From Tragulus kanchil (lineage: Eukaryota > Chordata > Mammalia > Artiodactyla > Tragulidae): a DNA stretch of 64,000 nt. Shown piece after piece: positions 1 to 11,629 of this stretch. How positions within the stretch are numbered: the stretch's first letter is position 1; every line of letters starts with the position of its first letter. Below the pieces are notes generated by a model, which did no database searches, had not been told where the DNA came from, and was given only the letters and a program-made list of their open reading frames with translations. Location: contig JAIOJX010000001.1 of assembly GCA_022376925.1 (NCBI GenBank), positions 36,550,170 to 36,614,169 of the forward strand, written 5' to 3'. The position numbers and the translations under genes were made by a program.

Positions 1-97
1 GGATTATATCAATGAAGCACCAAACTCAGAGAGATTAATTGACTCCTATAATATTATTCAACAAGTCAGCAGAAGATGAACTAAAAATAAACTCTCT

Positions 98-267
98 GGG
101 GACTTCCCTGGTGGTCCAGTGGCTAAGACTCCATGCTACCAATGCAAGGGGCCTGGGTTTGATCCCTGATCAGGGAACTAGATCCCACATGCTACAACTA
201 AAGGATTCCAAGTCCCACAATGAAGAGCCAGTACAGCCAAATGCATAAATAAATAAACATTAAAAAA
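98..267 (+). repeat. CHR-type tRNA-derived SINE
   Basis: The element opens with the typical artiodactyl head 'gacttccctggtggtccag', followed by a B-box-like 'ggtttgatccc' and an A-rich (aaat)n tail. Apparent target-site duplications, 'aaactctctg' before and 'aaactttctg' after, support retroposition. The pol III A-box region is recognisable. The copy is diverged from the family and is unlikely to be active. Confidence 0.8.
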
Positions 268-299
268 AACTTTCTGTTTTGAGAAATGGCAATGATTTT

Positions 300-860
300 A
301 TTCAGTTTGGTTTACTGACCATCTACCCTGTTTCAGACATTATACCATGCTAGAACTACAAAGGTGAATAAATTAGCCCTGTACACTCTAAAGAGTTCAG
401 GTCATCTTGGATACCATTGATATATCCTTATAATTAATCCATTGTGATAAGTGATACAGTAACAAAATAAAGTGTTACATGATCCTAAAGGAGACAAGGG
501 AATAATTTTACTACAAAGGTGGAAGAATTATGAAATAATTCACAGAGAATGTAAGACTTGAGATGGCACTTTTAAAAAGTGTCAAATGTCTGTAGGAAAA
601 GAGAATGGAACAGATACTCCAGGAGAGGATATAGCATGCACAAAGAGAAGAGCTGTACATATCCATACTCTGCCCAAAGGATGACCAAGTGTCCTGTGAG
701 ACTGGGATGCAGGGTGTTCCAAAGATGGTGAGGGGGTAGGGAATGATGACTCTTATTTCTGGAAATAAAAGTGAGGACAGGTGATAGAGGATCTTATATG
801 CTGAAGAACTTGAGCTCTACTGGAGAGCTTTGGTAGGACTCAGAGCATGACAGATCATGT
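300..860 (+). repeat. Ancient interspersed repeat, family not named
   Basis: Diverged blocks appear in the order of a widespread old mammalian repeat: a 'catctaccctgtttcagac' head, then 'gtgataagtgatac', then 'atagcatgcacaaag', then a block ending 'ggagagctttggtaggactc'. The same order of blocks recurs around 16225-16900. No gene is seen here. Confidence 0.4.
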
Positions 861-1019
861 GACTGTTTTTGCCTTAGTTTGTTTTTCTTCTCTTAGTGCA
901 TCTTTTCCCCTTGCCTAGTTCATGAGAATTATATAGTATTCACCTTAAAGTGTTATTGTGTGAATCAAGTCATTATTTTGAGGCTGTGAATTTCAAAATG
1001 GTATCTGTAAGATATTTTG

Positions 1020-1075
1020 AGCTATTGTCATCATTTTTCCTTCCTTCCTCCTTTTTTTCCTTCTTTCTTTCCTGT
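1020..1075 (+). repeat. Pyrimidine-rich simple repeat
   Basis: An interrupted (TTCC)n/(TTTC)n tract in the gap downstream of the OR1-type gene. No function is apparent. Confidence 0.7.
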
Positions 1076-1412
1076 CAGTGATGTAGCATGTACAGTTTTG
1101 TAGAAGGGGAAAGAAGACATCAACCAAAAACTTGTAAGTACTGACCAAACACACAACCATCAGCTTATTCAGGGGAAACTCTGTAAAATCGTGAAGGACT
1201 ATGGAGTAAAGGAGCATTTTTGTTTTGATTTTTGTTTCATTTTGTTATTATTTTTATATAGAGATAAGCCTGATCTTGATTCTTGGATCTGGATTCAGGG
1301 CAGGAAATGGACAGCAAAGAATCTATCATGGTGGCACCGTAGCCTGAGGTTTTGGACCCTCTGTGTTCATCTAAGGGCAAGAAGTTGATACAGGTGTTTC
1401 TTATGGCAGGAA

Positions 1413-2354
1413 TCACCACCTCCAGAAATAGATTTTCCTGATGAGTAGTCTCCTCAGAGCTCCTTTCATATCCTTGTTCCTTAGACTATAGATGAAGGGG
1501 TTCATCATGGGAGTTACCACTGTATACATGACAGCAGCCACCTTATCTCTTTCTACTGAGTAGGCAGAAGAGGGAAGAAAGTAGACCCCGATGATGGATC
1601 CATAGAAGAGGGACACAGCTGAGAAATGGGAACCACAAGTGGAGAATGTTTTCCACTTCCCTTTGGCTGAAGGAATCCTAAGTACAGTGTAACCAATAAA
1701 GCAATACGAGGCAAAAATGAAGGCAAATGGGATGAAGATCACTAATCCCCCTATTACTAGGACTGCCAAGTCATTGATCTGGGTGTCTGAACAAGCCAGC
1801 CTTAAAACGGGTTCCAGGTCGCAAAAGAAGTGTGGGACTTCTCTCTGATCACAGAAATTCAAGAGGCCCAGCAGACTGAGATGAAGTACTGAAACAAGAT
1901 TACAGACAACCCACGGAGTCGCTACCAACAGAGCACAGCGCTTTGGACTCAGTAAGGCAGCATAGTGTAATGGGTGACAGATGGCGATGTACCGGTCGTA
2001 CGCCATGGCTGCCAAGAGGAAATTGTCCAGGTCCACCAGCAACATAAAAAAGTACATTTGTGTAAGGCATCCTGCAAAGGAGATGACTGGGCTCTGGCTT
2101 TGGATGTCTGCCAACATTTTGGGAATTGTAGTGGATGTGAAGCAGATGTCAGTGAAGGATAGATTGGCAAGGAAGAAGTACATGGGGCTGTGGAGGTGAG
2201 CATCATTGACAATAGCCAGGATGATAAGTAAATTTCCCACCATGGTAACCAGATACATGCACAAAAACAGCGAAAAGATATGCTGCTGCTGTTCAGACAC
2301 CACTGTGAGTCCCAGGAGCAAAAATTCAGAGATAGTGTGGTTTCCTTGTTGCAT
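1413..2354 (-). CDS. Olfactory receptor, family 1-like (intact)
   Basis: A 313-residue seven-transmembrane class II olfactory receptor, predicted to bind odorants at the cilia of olfactory neurons and to signal through G-olf. The start chosen is the ATG at 2354-2352: it has A at -3 and leaves an N-glycosylation site (N5-H-T) close to the N terminus. The frame stays open upstream but contains no further ATG. Visible signatures are GN in TM1 (40-41), LHSPMYFFLANLS (54-66), TIPKML (76-81), C96 at the top of TM3, MAYDRY (117-122), extracellular-loop cysteines C168, C178 and C188, KTFSTCGSH in TM6 (235-243) and PMMNPFIYSLRN in TM7 (282-293). Length and motifs are complete. The C-terminal NKDMKGAL and the TM6 region resemble the OR1 family (OR1S, OR1F and OR1E are all similar); the subfamily is not settled. 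The coding region is intronless, as usual for ORs, and is not touched by any of the 1.1-kb duplications. Confidence 0.95.
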   Translation of the reverse strand: MQQGNHTISEFLLLGLTVVSEQQQHIFSLFLCMYLVTMVGNLLIILAIVNDAHLHSPMYFFLANLSFTDICFTSTTIPKMLADIQSQSPVISFAGCLTQMYFFMLLVDLDNFLLAAMAYDRYIAICHPLHYAALLSPKRCALLVATPWVVCNLVSVLHLSLLGLLNFCDQREVPHFFCDLEPVLRLACSDTQINDLAVLVIGGLVIFIPFAFIFASYCFIGYTVLRIPSAKGKWKTFSTCGSHFSAVSLFYGSIIGVYFLPSSAYSVERDKVAAVMYTVVTPMMNPFIYSLRNKDMKGALRRLLIRKIYFWRW

Positions 2355-2367
2355 GATTCTGCTGTGT

Positions 2368-2385
2368 CTAAAAAGGGGAAAATGT
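2368..2385 (-). other. Candidate 3' splice site for the OR1-type gene
   Basis: Read on the minus strand, a pyrimidine run 'ttttcccctttttag' ends in AG about 13 bases before the ATG, with a branch-point-like 'tctgact' some 60 bases further upstream (around 2430). OR genes commonly have a 5' UTR intron ending just before the coding exon. A second possible AG lies at 2394-2393 ('ccattttgcag'). Confidence 0.45.
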
Positions 2386-2519
2386 GACTCTACTGCAAAA
2401 TGGTAACATAACACAAAAGCCAGTCAGAGGACATTGTACCATATTATAGAAGTGAATCAAGCCTTGGAACCAGATAGTCTTGAATCGTATTTTCTGGCTA
2501 CTAACACACAAGTTCCACA

Positions 2520-2640
2520 AGGGCATGAATTTTACCTACCATGATCACTGCTGTACACCAGTGCTAAAGATAGAGCCCAGAACATAGTAGATGTTTAGTA
2601 AATACTAGTTGTGTTTATACATGAATGAATAAATAAATTA
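2520..2640 (+). repeat. L2 LINE 3' end
   Basis: Recognised from the L2-type tail: 'ttccacaagggcatgaattt', then 'agcccagaacatagtagatg', then 'tagtaaatact', ending in a (gaat)n/(aaat)n tract. Confidence 0.6.
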
Positions 2641-2649
2641 AAAAGTAAA

Positions 2650-4645
2650 TATTCTGAATGTATGACTTGCTCACTATCTTCATGACTGTTTTCTGTGCTT
2701 TTCTAAGCCGGTTTCATTAATTTTTAAATGTGGAGAATATTCACTTCATAGGATTTTTGTAAGGATGGCAAAGATACAAATAAATTGCCCATGTCTGTAT
2801 TTTAGCTATTGCTGCACAAATAGTAGCTGCTATTGTTCCTTAATTTGGAAAAATCACAGACTTTAGAGGCAAAAAGAAATCTTTAGATAACATATAATGG
2901 AACCTGTCTTTGGGAAATTAAATATTCAATATGCACACAATGATTTAGCTGATCCTGTTTTAGTGTTCCAGAGACAAAGATGCACACTCTACTTTCAGCG
3001 CCCGATCCAAAATTTTAGCCTTTAACTAATTAGCTCTTCCTCAAAATTTTCTGATAACTTCCCAGTTTTTACATCTCAACAAGGAGAAATTGGTCATTTG
3101 CCATAAACGCTGCTGAAATCATGTAGGGATGCCCACTGAATTAAGCAATGAAAAAAAGCAAGTGTTCTTAACAAGACCATTTGTAGTGGAGCTGCTTGGG
3201 CAAAAGCCACAGTGAAGAAAGTTTAGGGGTAACACTTTAACAGCAAATGTTTATTTAGGGCTATGTTGTAGTTGCATGCAAGTACTAGGTGCCTTACATC
3301 AATTATTTTATTAAATATTCACCTCAGCTCTGTGAGTTAAGTAGGTCTACTAAGAGTATATTCCATTTGCAGATGAAGGAATCACTAATTAAAGAAGTTA
3401 AATAATTTGATAAAAATGATTCGTAGTTAGTGTAGTAGAGTGAGGATTCTGAGCTCAGTCTGACTTCAGAGCCCTCTTGTTTAACTATTAATACTATGCT
3501 ATATTGCTGCTAGACTGTTTATGGTTTCATGTTTGTGAACAGCATCACCTCTGTTCTAGTGACATAAGAGCTTGCTCAGCCAAAGTCACAAAGCTAGTAG
3601 GTGCTGGAGCTTGACTTTGAATCTTGATACCAAAACGTTTTTGTCATTATCTGTGTAAATCCAAATGAGAGCAGATGGGCTTACAAATGGGAAGCTTTGT
3701 CTTTGCTTATTCCAATTTGCACCTTATCTGTGCTGCTATGAGATACATTTTATTAATACACATTTGCTACTTACTAAAAAATCTGTATGTCTTCATATCA
3801 CCTTCTCAGTCTAGCACAACTGGATCACCATTGTATGAATTCACATACTTCTGCTGGTTTCCTGTTTAACTTTGTATCCTCTGAAAAAAAGAGGTTAGCA
3901 GAACTAATTAATAGTTGGAGGAAAATTGCAGGAAAAATGTTGTACTTACTTAACAACACAATTTTCCCCAAGTACTGTAGCAGTTCTCATTTGCATACTA
4001 ACAAATAAATGTGCTAATTATAAATCAGACAGGATCAGTTCTTGTGGGACCTTTGCTAGGCAGCATTTAGCCATTTCATATGTACAGAATGTACTGAAAA
4101 TAATAAGTGGAATATTATTATAGATTTTTCACTAACGCAGAGTGCATTCACAAAATTTGACAGTCCATGTTTCTGATTTGACCTTCAAGCACCATATCAA
4201 TTAGTTCGATTAACTGCTTGTTCTCATTTACTCTCCCCAAGCTGCCACCATCTTTTAAATCCAAACACATGGATATCTTCAGTTTTTCAAGCCTTGTGTA
4301 TTCAAGTCACTAATTTGGCACAATACTTTTGTAGTGAACTTGGGGAACAAATATGCAAACAAATGTTTGTGTACTTGGGTCGGGAGTCCCCCTCCTCTGA
4401 AACTTACCCTACATGTTTTGTGGCTATTTCCAAAGGTTTTCAAGAAAGAAACAGTTTTCCTTCCTCAACTTAAAAAATGGTGATTTTACCAGCCACTCAT
4501 GTGAATCTTTTCCCTTATTAAAAACAGTAAAAAGTCAGAAGAGAGGGCTAAAATAGAACTGATAACCTCAACTGGTGGAGGTGTTCCTACTGCTGGATTT
4601 AGAAAAAGATCACCCTAGGGCTCAGGACACAATCCTCTAGGCTAC
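2650..4645. other. Gene-free interval with a MIR-like copy
   Basis: AT-rich intergenic DNA. Around 3240-3480 a MIR-like copy is recognisable ('ttccatttgcagatgaagga' followed by a decayed MIR 3' part). Short open frames around 3675-4123 have no receptor or other recognisable motifs and are taken as chance. Nothing else is supported. Confidence 0.5.
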
Positions 4646-4754
4646 TCATTAGAAACTTTTCTCAATTCCATCCTCTATGGACCAAGTCTTCCCTACTGGG
4701 ATATATTGATCTTCACTGATTTCTTAGGATTAAAAAATACATATTTTTATTATA

Positions 4755-5056
4755 TTTGTTCAGTCGCTTAATCACTCCAACTCTTTGGGACCCCATGGAC
4801 TGCAGCAGGCCAGGCTTCCCTGTCCCTCACCATCTCCTGGAGCTTGCTTAAACTCATGTCCATTGAGTCGGTGATGCCATCCAACAATCTCATCCTCTGT
4901 TGTCCCCTTTTCCTCCTGCCTTCAGTCTTTCCCAGCATCAGGGTCTTTTCCAATGAGTCAGCTCTTTGCATCAGGTGGCCAAAGTGTTGTAGCTTCAGCT
5001 TCAGCATCAGTCCTTCCAATGAATAGTCAGGGTTGATTTCCTTCAGGATTGACTAA
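4755..5056 (-). repeat. BovB LINE 3' fragment (copy 1)
   Basis: An antisense BovB 3' end. The minus strand can still be read as the BovB C-terminal region, with [14 protein letters not shown] and [12 protein letters not shown] segments in an open frame of about 83 codons. It is duplicated exactly at 5917-6218 as part of D1. Not a host gene. Confidence 0.85.
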
Positions 5057-5289
5057 TTATTATACATGAATAATTTATATTTATTATATGTATAATATAA
5101 TCTATATAAACATAATGTATATAAGTCATGTATATGTATATCTATATCTATAACTATATCATCTGAATAGAAAGCAAGTCTTATGTCCCTGTCGTATTTT
5201 CACTCTAGTTAGAAAACTAAAATATCAACTTTTGAAGAAAAACTTCATTTTCCTTTCTACCTAATAATTACCTTTTGTATCTCCACATA

Positions 5290-5575
5290 ATCCAGTAACA
5301 GACTGACTTCAGTAATATTTGGAGAAGTTTAGTAATGAAAGCAACACTATAGAATGCTTATTATTTGTCAGGCATTATTCTAAGCACTTCATGCATAATA
5401 ACTAAGTTGATTTATTTTCACAATAAAATTTGAGGTAGGTAAAAATATCACCCCCCTTTTCATAGGAAACAGAACAAAAAGGTTAAGTGATTTGCTCGAG
5501 ATCATACAACTACTTGATGTTAGAGCCAAGGTTCTTAAGAGAAACACTTGCTCTTGATTCTGTTTTCTTAATCGC
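5290..5575. repeat. MIR SINE (copy 1)
   Basis: The MIR core is recognisable from 'gtcaggcattattctaagca', followed by 'ggttaagtgatttgctcgag' and a 3' part ending in a gene-poor stretch. The second copy is at about 6452-6737 through D1. Confidence 0.65.
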
Positions 5576-5916
5576 TGCATTAAAATGTCCCTTATTAATC
5601 ATGGGGGAGCTTTAGAGTAAAAAGTTCATTCTGAGAACTTGACTGAAAATTATCTTTGGAAACATCACTTGTGTCATTCTTCCTACCCTGAATCCCAGCA
5701 AACATCCTCACTTCTTCTTTACCTTCAAACCAAGAGGTTGTGAATGTTCACTACAGTCTTCTTTCTTAATATTACTATGGAAGGACATTCCTCCTTTTAT
5801 TAAAGGCCAATTAGAAACTTTTCTCAATTCCATCCTCTATGGACCAAGTCTTCCCTACTGGGATATATTGATCTTCACTGATTTCTTAGGATTAAAAAAT
5901 ACATATTTTTATTATA

Positions 5917-6218
5917 TTTGTTCAGTCGCTTAATCACTCCAACTCTTTGGGACCCCATGGACTGCAGCAGGCCAGGCTTCCCTGTCCCTCACCATCTCCT
6001 GGAGCTTGCTTAAACTCATGTCCATTGAGTCGGTGATGCCATCCAACAATCTCATCCTCTGTTGTCCCCTTTTCCTCCTGCCTTCAGTCTTTCCCAGCAT
6101 CAGGGTCTTTTCCAATGAGTCAGCTCTTTGCATCAGGTGGCCAAAGTGTTGTAGCTTCAGCTTCAGCATCAGTCCTTCCAATGAATAGTCAGGGTTGATT
6201 TCCTTCAGGATTGACTAA
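5917..6218 (-). repeat. BovB LINE 3' fragment (copy 2)
   Basis: The D1 duplicate of the fragment at 4755-5056, 1162 bp further on, with no difference seen. Confidence 0.85.
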
Positions 6219-7399
6219 TTATTATACATGAATAATTTATATTTATTATATGTATAATATAATCTATATAAACATAATGTATATAAGTCATGTATATGTA
6301 TATCTATATCTATAACTATATCATCTGAATAGAAAGCAAGTCTTATGTCCCTGTCGTATTTTCACTCTAGTTAGAAAACTAAAATATCAACTTTTGAAGA
6401 AAAACTTCATTTTCCTTTCTACCTAATAATTACCTTTTGTATCTCCACATAATCCAGTAACAGACTGACTTCAGTAATATTTGGAGAAGTTTAGTAATGA
6501 AAGCAACACTATAGAATGCTTATTATTTGTCAGGCATTATTCTAAGCACTTCATGCATAATAACTAAGTTGATTTATTTTCACAATAAAATTTGAGGTAG
6601 GTAAAAATATCACCCCCCTTTTCATAGGAAACAGAACAAAAAGGTTAAGTGATTTGCTCGAGATCATACAACTACTTGATGTTAGAGCCAAGGTTCTTAA
6701 GAGAAACACTTGCTCTTGATTCTGTTTTCTTAATCGCTGCATTAAAATGTCCCTTATTAATCATGGGGGAGCTTTAGAGTAAAAAGTTCATTCTGAGAAC
6801 TTGACTGAAAATTATCTTTGGAAACATCACTTGTGTCATTCTTCCTACCCTGAATCCCAGCAAACATCCTCACTTCTTCTTTACCTTCAAACCAAGAGGT
6901 TGTGAATGTTCACTACAGTCTTCTTTCTTAATATTACTATGGAAGGACATTCCTCCTTTTATTAAAGGCCAATTACTTCACCTATATTTTGGATTCCTTC
7001 CCTTTCTGCCTTCCCAAGGGGCTTGTGCGATCACTTCACTTCTTTATTATATCTTCAACCAGTCCTTCTCTACTGGGTTTTTCTTTGAGGTTTAAAACAT
7101 GTTATAGTCTTTCCTATGTCCAGAAAAAGATAGACAAGTAAAGCCTCCAGGATTCCTTAGCCTCCTCAGTTACTAAACAATCTCACTCCTACCATTAAAC
7201 ACAAATTTCTTGAATTGTCTTTATTTCTGTCTTCATTTCTTCACCTCAGCCCACTCCAATCTGTCTTCTGCCTCATACAACTCCTCTGAAATAACTCTTG
7301 ATAAGGTCACAATGACACTCATGTTGCTAAATTCACCCTTCGTGGAAACTCAACAGCACTCACCTCAGATGATAGTCTTCTTTGTTTATATTGTGGTTT

Positions 7400-7618
7400 T
7401 GTTGTTTTCAGTTGCTAAGTTGTATCCAGCTCTTTTGTGACTCCCATGTACTGTATGTAGCCTGCCAGGCTCCTCTGTCCATGGGATTTCCCAGGCAAGA
7501 ATACTGGAGTGGGTTGTCATTTCCTCTTCCAGGCGATCTTCCTGACGCAGGGACTGAAGTCACGTCTCCTGCATTGGTAGGCAGATTCTTTACCACTGTG
7601 TGTTTTACCACTTTATCA
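7400..7618 (-). repeat. Bov-tA SINE
   Basis: An antisense copy with the standard landmarks 'gcctgccaggctcctctgtc', 'aagaatactggagtgggttg' and 'ggcagattctttaccactg'. This tRNA-Glu-derived SINE is specific to ruminants and is mobilised by BovB. Confidence 0.9.
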
Positions 7619-7629
7619 CACACGTGTAT

Positions 7630-7960
7630 ATATATAATTGAAGTATAGTTGATTTATAATATTGTATTAGTTTCAGGTGTATAGCACAGTGACTCAGGCA
7701 TACATGTATATATCTATATCTGTATATCCCTCTTTAGATTTTTTTCCTTATAAATTATTACAAAATACTGAGTATAGTTCCCTGTGCTGCAGTAGGTCCT
7801 TTTCTTGATGTACCCTCCTTTGTTGAATGCTGAGAATGCTCAGCCCCTTGGTTTTCCTCCTATGTATTTGACCACTCTTTCTCTATCTCCTTTCATGGAT
7901 CTTCCATGTAATCTTAAATGTTTGTTGTGATGTCACACAGTTTTTATTTGCTCACTCTAT
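7630..7960. repeat. L1 3' UTR fragment
   Basis: The pattern 'gaagtatagttgatttataa', then a TATA-rich stretch, then 'ttccctgtgctgcagtaggt' is the ruminant L1 3' UTR signature. Confidence 0.7.
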
Positions 7961-8102
7961 TCTATACCTAGAATAAAATTATTAACCTTCATGATTTCAG
8001 TTAAATCTTTATGCTATGATTCTGTTTCTTTTCTTTTATTACCTCTTTCTTCTGAGCCCCAGAACCATACACCTGACTGTTACATACACTCTTATATCTC
8101 AT

Positions 8103-8315
8103 AAGGCTTCCTGGTGGCTCAGTGGTGAAGAATCTGCCTGCAATGTGGGAGACCAAGGGTTGGTCCCTGGATGGGGAGGATCCCCTGGAGACGAAAATGG
8201 CAATCCATTTCAGTATTCTTGCCTGGAAAAGCCCATGGACAGAGGAGCTTGGTGGGCTACCGTTCATGGGGCTGCAAAGAGTTGAACGTGGCTGAGGGAC
8301 TAATACTTTCTTTTC
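8103..8315 (+). repeat. Bov-tA SINE
   Basis: A sense copy running from 'ggcttcctggtggctcagtg' through 'cagtattcttgcctgg' to 'gacagaggagcttggtgggc', with a decayed tail. Open frames across it on both strands are SINE-derived and not genes. Confidence 0.9.
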
Positions 8316-8766
8316 ATATCTCATAAGCATATCGAATTCAATATTTTCAAAACCATGCTCACTGTCTACACACACCACTGCTGAAACCACTGCTGAAATG
8401 GCCCTCTTGCATTATTCCTTACCTCAGTAAAATATAGTATTATCAACTTTTGTCATTTTTGAAAATTTCCATCTTTATTTCTTAATATCCCATTATTTAA
8501 GTCTTGTAGATTGCCCATCTTAAATATCTCCTAAACACATGTCTCCATCACCCTCTTCTAAGCCATCACAATGTTTATATATCTACTTTTGTTCCCTCCA
8601 AACAGTCTCCAGGCTGATACTTTTTGGTGACTTTATAGTCTTCTTAGTTTATGGTCCAGAACTAAAAATGTAGCCTACAATGCCTGGCCTTCTTGTGAGT
8701 TCTCATGTTGTGTCACTTTTCCCTGCTTTCAGTTTCTTGGAAGTCCCAAATTCCTTCTTGCCTTAT

Positions 8767-8815
8767 TGTTTTTGTTGTTGTTGTTGTTGTTTGTTTGTTT
8801 GTTTGTTTTTGTTGG
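8767..8815 (+). repeat. (GTT)n/(GTTT)n microsatellite
   Basis: About five GTT units followed by five GTTT units. Confidence 0.9.
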
Positions 8816-9024
8816 TTTCATATGGTTATATTCTCTTTCTGGAAAGGAATAACCTCTATCTTTGGCTAACTTATGTTTTTATTTCCTGTCTCAATTTTTT
8901 AAAAAATATTTTGGCTCCACTGAGAAACATGTGAAATCATAGTTTCCTAAATAAGGATCAAATCTGGGACCCTTGCAACCACTGGATAGCCAGGAAAGCC
9001 CATTCAGTTCTCAGTTTCAATTCT

Positions 9025-9262
9025 CCTTCTAAAAGTATACCTTCTTTGATCTCTCAAAACTATGTCAAATCCTTGCAGTGACATCCCATAGCCACCTGTA
9101 TAGCTCCCATAAACAGTGCTGTGACTACTTATTTTTCCTATGATTCTATAAATTCTATAAGTACAGGAATGTGTCTATCTACTGATATTTTCTCAGTACT
9201 TAGCAAAGTGCATGAAAAATTGTTCATGCTCAATAATTTGTGAATGATTGAATTAATAGAAT
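9025..9262 (+). repeat. L2 LINE 3' end
   Basis: Diverged L2 tail: 'ataagtacaggaatgtgtct' and 'gtacttagcaaagtgcatg', ending in 'aatgattgaat'. Confidence 0.55.
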
Positions 9263-9305
9263 AGAAATTATGGGACAATGAATTTAGAGATGGAGCTAGA
9301 GACCA

Positions 9306-9528
9306 TGGAGAGCTTCCCAGGTGGTGCTAGTGTAAAGAACCTGCCTGCCAATGCAGGAGATATAAGAGACACAGGTTCAATCTCTGGGTCAGGAAGATCC
9401 ATGGAAAAGGGAATGACAACTCACCCTAGTATTCCTGCCTGGGAAATCCGATCGACAGAGAACCTGGTGGCTTATAGTCCATGGGGATGCAAGGAGTCGG
9501 TCATGACTGAAACGACTTAGTATGCACG
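9306..9528 (+). repeat. Bov-tA SINE
   Basis: A full-length-looking sense copy: 'gcttcccaggtggtgctagt' head, 'aacctgcctgccaatgcagg' and 'agtcggtcatgactgaaacg' near the end. Confidence 0.9.
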
Positions 9529-9529
9529 C

Positions 9530-11260
9530 AGAGATCATGGAAGACTTTAAAGAGACAATAGCTTTAAAAATATATCTATTGATGGAAGCATTCTGGCAAG
9601 TTGAAACATAATTTTTAGAGATATGGGGGGAAAATGTGAGTCCTCAAATTACAAAACATGTACAATAACTTAGAGTTGTCCAGTGTGGGCTGTGGGCACA
9701 AGAGAAAGTGGTAGAAGGTAAGATTGGAAAGTAATAGTTTGAGTATGACTGTGAAGGTTTTGTGTATAACATATGGTTAATGATGTTTGGCAGCATCTAA
9801 AAGAAACAGCAAGAGTAATTTTGTACTGTGGGAAATTCAGAGATCAGAGCTGACTGACAGGTACCAAGGAAGAACTAACATCAGAAATACAAAGCAAAAT
9901 AGCTCTAATTACTCCTTTTCTTTGTAGCTCTACTTCTGTTTTTAGAGGCTCCCTAGAAACCTGACTCCCTATTTCTAGTGACCAGAGAGCACATGTGGGC
10001 CTTGTATGATTTTCCAAGCTGCTAGAAAAATGGTTGAGTTAGTCATAAAGATAGAGGAGCAAGGAGTCGTAAACTCTCTCGTAAACCCATCAGCACAATT
10101 CCCTGGGCCTGTAGAAAATCATGTCTCTTCATGCCCATTTTGTGTTCCATTTTCAATTTGGTAAGTCACATCACAAATTTCATTGTATCTTCCATTTTTT
10201 TTTTTTTTTTAGGAACTTTGGACTTTCCTAGAGAAGATTGATAAGTCTTTAGGCAATTAGTATTCGGCATTGTAATGACTGATTCTTTTAAGGGACATAT
10301 TTGGAAACAGAGAACAATGAAACTGACCTTTTCTCTGAGAGGCTGCCTTTACAAACGTCATAGCAAATGCATTTAGGAATTGCTCATTTGTGGGATTGTT
10401 CAAAGGCTAGGGAAGGAAAGTGTCCTGGGAATTGGCAATAACAGCGAAACAGTACAGAAAAGAGCAAGAATGTTCAGATATGATGAATGGAGTCATTTTT
10501 GCTTTGAAAAGATTGATGCTTCCTTCTTTGGAGGATGGGTCCATATGCCCTTAACTTCTTAATTGGATATATGTTTGTTTGTTTGATACAGAGGATCATG
10601 GCCATGGTTTTAGTTGAACTTATAGTCTCAACTACCTGACCTTTGGAAAACCCTTTCTCTGGGTATTAGTTTTATTCTCTGTAAAAGGAGGGAGTTTGAC
10701 TAAATTATTTCTATGCTCCCTTCCCACTCTGACATTTGGCAATTCTATGCTTTCTAATTGGGTACATTCATGTGTGTTGTGGTAGAGATGTGATCTTATA
10801 TGACTAGAAGGTGGGTAGTAGAAATAGAACAATTTCTTTTCATCTAACACAGTGGTTTTGGTGTATGTGTTTTGATGTATAATTCATGAAGTTTTTCCTT
10901 TTCTAACTTAGAGAGAGTTCATGACAATAAAATTACACTCTGCTTAATCAGTTCACCTATGTTGCGTGTGTGGGTAGGGGGCTTATTATAGAAGAGTGTG
11001 TTAGCAAACAGGGGTCATCCGGAGGTGGTAGTAAAGGTAAGCTCCTGTTTGTCGTGAAAAAAAAAAAAAAAACAGGAGAAAGGGGAGTAAAAGATTAAAC
11101 ATAGCTTTATATAATCTACTTAATAAAAGTTTTTGAAAAGCATTAGGAACTCTTACCAGCTTGTCAACTACATTGGAGCCAATCTCTGTTTAAACCCTCA
11201 ATGGAGACCTCTTCAAGATGGACAGACTACTCATTTATTCATTGTTTCACTAATGGGATA
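9530..11260. other. Gene-free interval
   Basis: No gene is recognised. A T-rich run lies near 10195-10211 and an A run near 11058-11073. The remainder shows no clear repeat or reading frame with family motifs. Confidence 0.5.
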
Positions 11261-11262
11261 AA

Positions 11263-11621
11263 GAGTAAGTGTTAGGACTTCCCTTGGTGGTCCAGTGGAT
11301 AAGGACACCGCTTTGCAGTGCAAGGGGCGCCGGTTCGAGCCCTGGCCTGGGAAGATCCCACGTGCCATGGAGCGGCTGGACTGATGTGTCCAATCACCGA
11401 GCCGGAGCTCTGGAGCACATGCGCCCAGAGCCGGTGCTCTGCGACTACAGACGCCTCCGCGATGGGAGGCCCACAGGAGCCAAAGAACAAAGATGGATGA
11501 AAATAGAGAAATGAAAGACCAAAGAAGTGGCCCGCCTGCTCCCCTCCCTCCCCAACCCGACCCCCACCCAAAAATAAATAAGTAAATAAATCTTTAAAAA
11601 AAAAAAAAGAGGAAGTGTTAG
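11263..11621 (+). repeat. CHR-type SINE with target-site duplications
   Basis: One of the better-preserved CHR-type copies here. It has a pol III A-box-like 'tggtccagtgg' (11287-11297) and B-box 'ggttcgagccc' (from 11332), a GC- and CpG-rich body, and an (aaat)n/poly(A) tail. It is flanked by 'gagtaagtgttag' (11263-11275) and 'gaggaagtgttag' (11609-11621). The long open frames on both strands come from its GC content. Confidence 0.9.
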
Positions 11622-11629
11622 AACTCTTT

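Larger units (their letters stand above)
4648..6975. repeat. 1.16-kb direct tandem duplication (D1)
   Basis: Copy 1 is 4648-5809 and copy 2 is 5810-6971, with a period of 1162 bp. The copies look identical wherever compared, including the C6 run and the AT-rich stretch. They join head to tail with no spacer, and 'atta' is shared by the junction and the right edge (6972-6975). Each copy holds a BovB 3' fragment and a MIR, and the breakpoints match neither element. Confidence 0.97.

Noticed and set aside
2355..2414. N-terminal extension of the OR1-type receptor by 20 residues
   Set aside because: The extension has no ATG (it begins at a GTG) and crosses the candidate splice acceptor.
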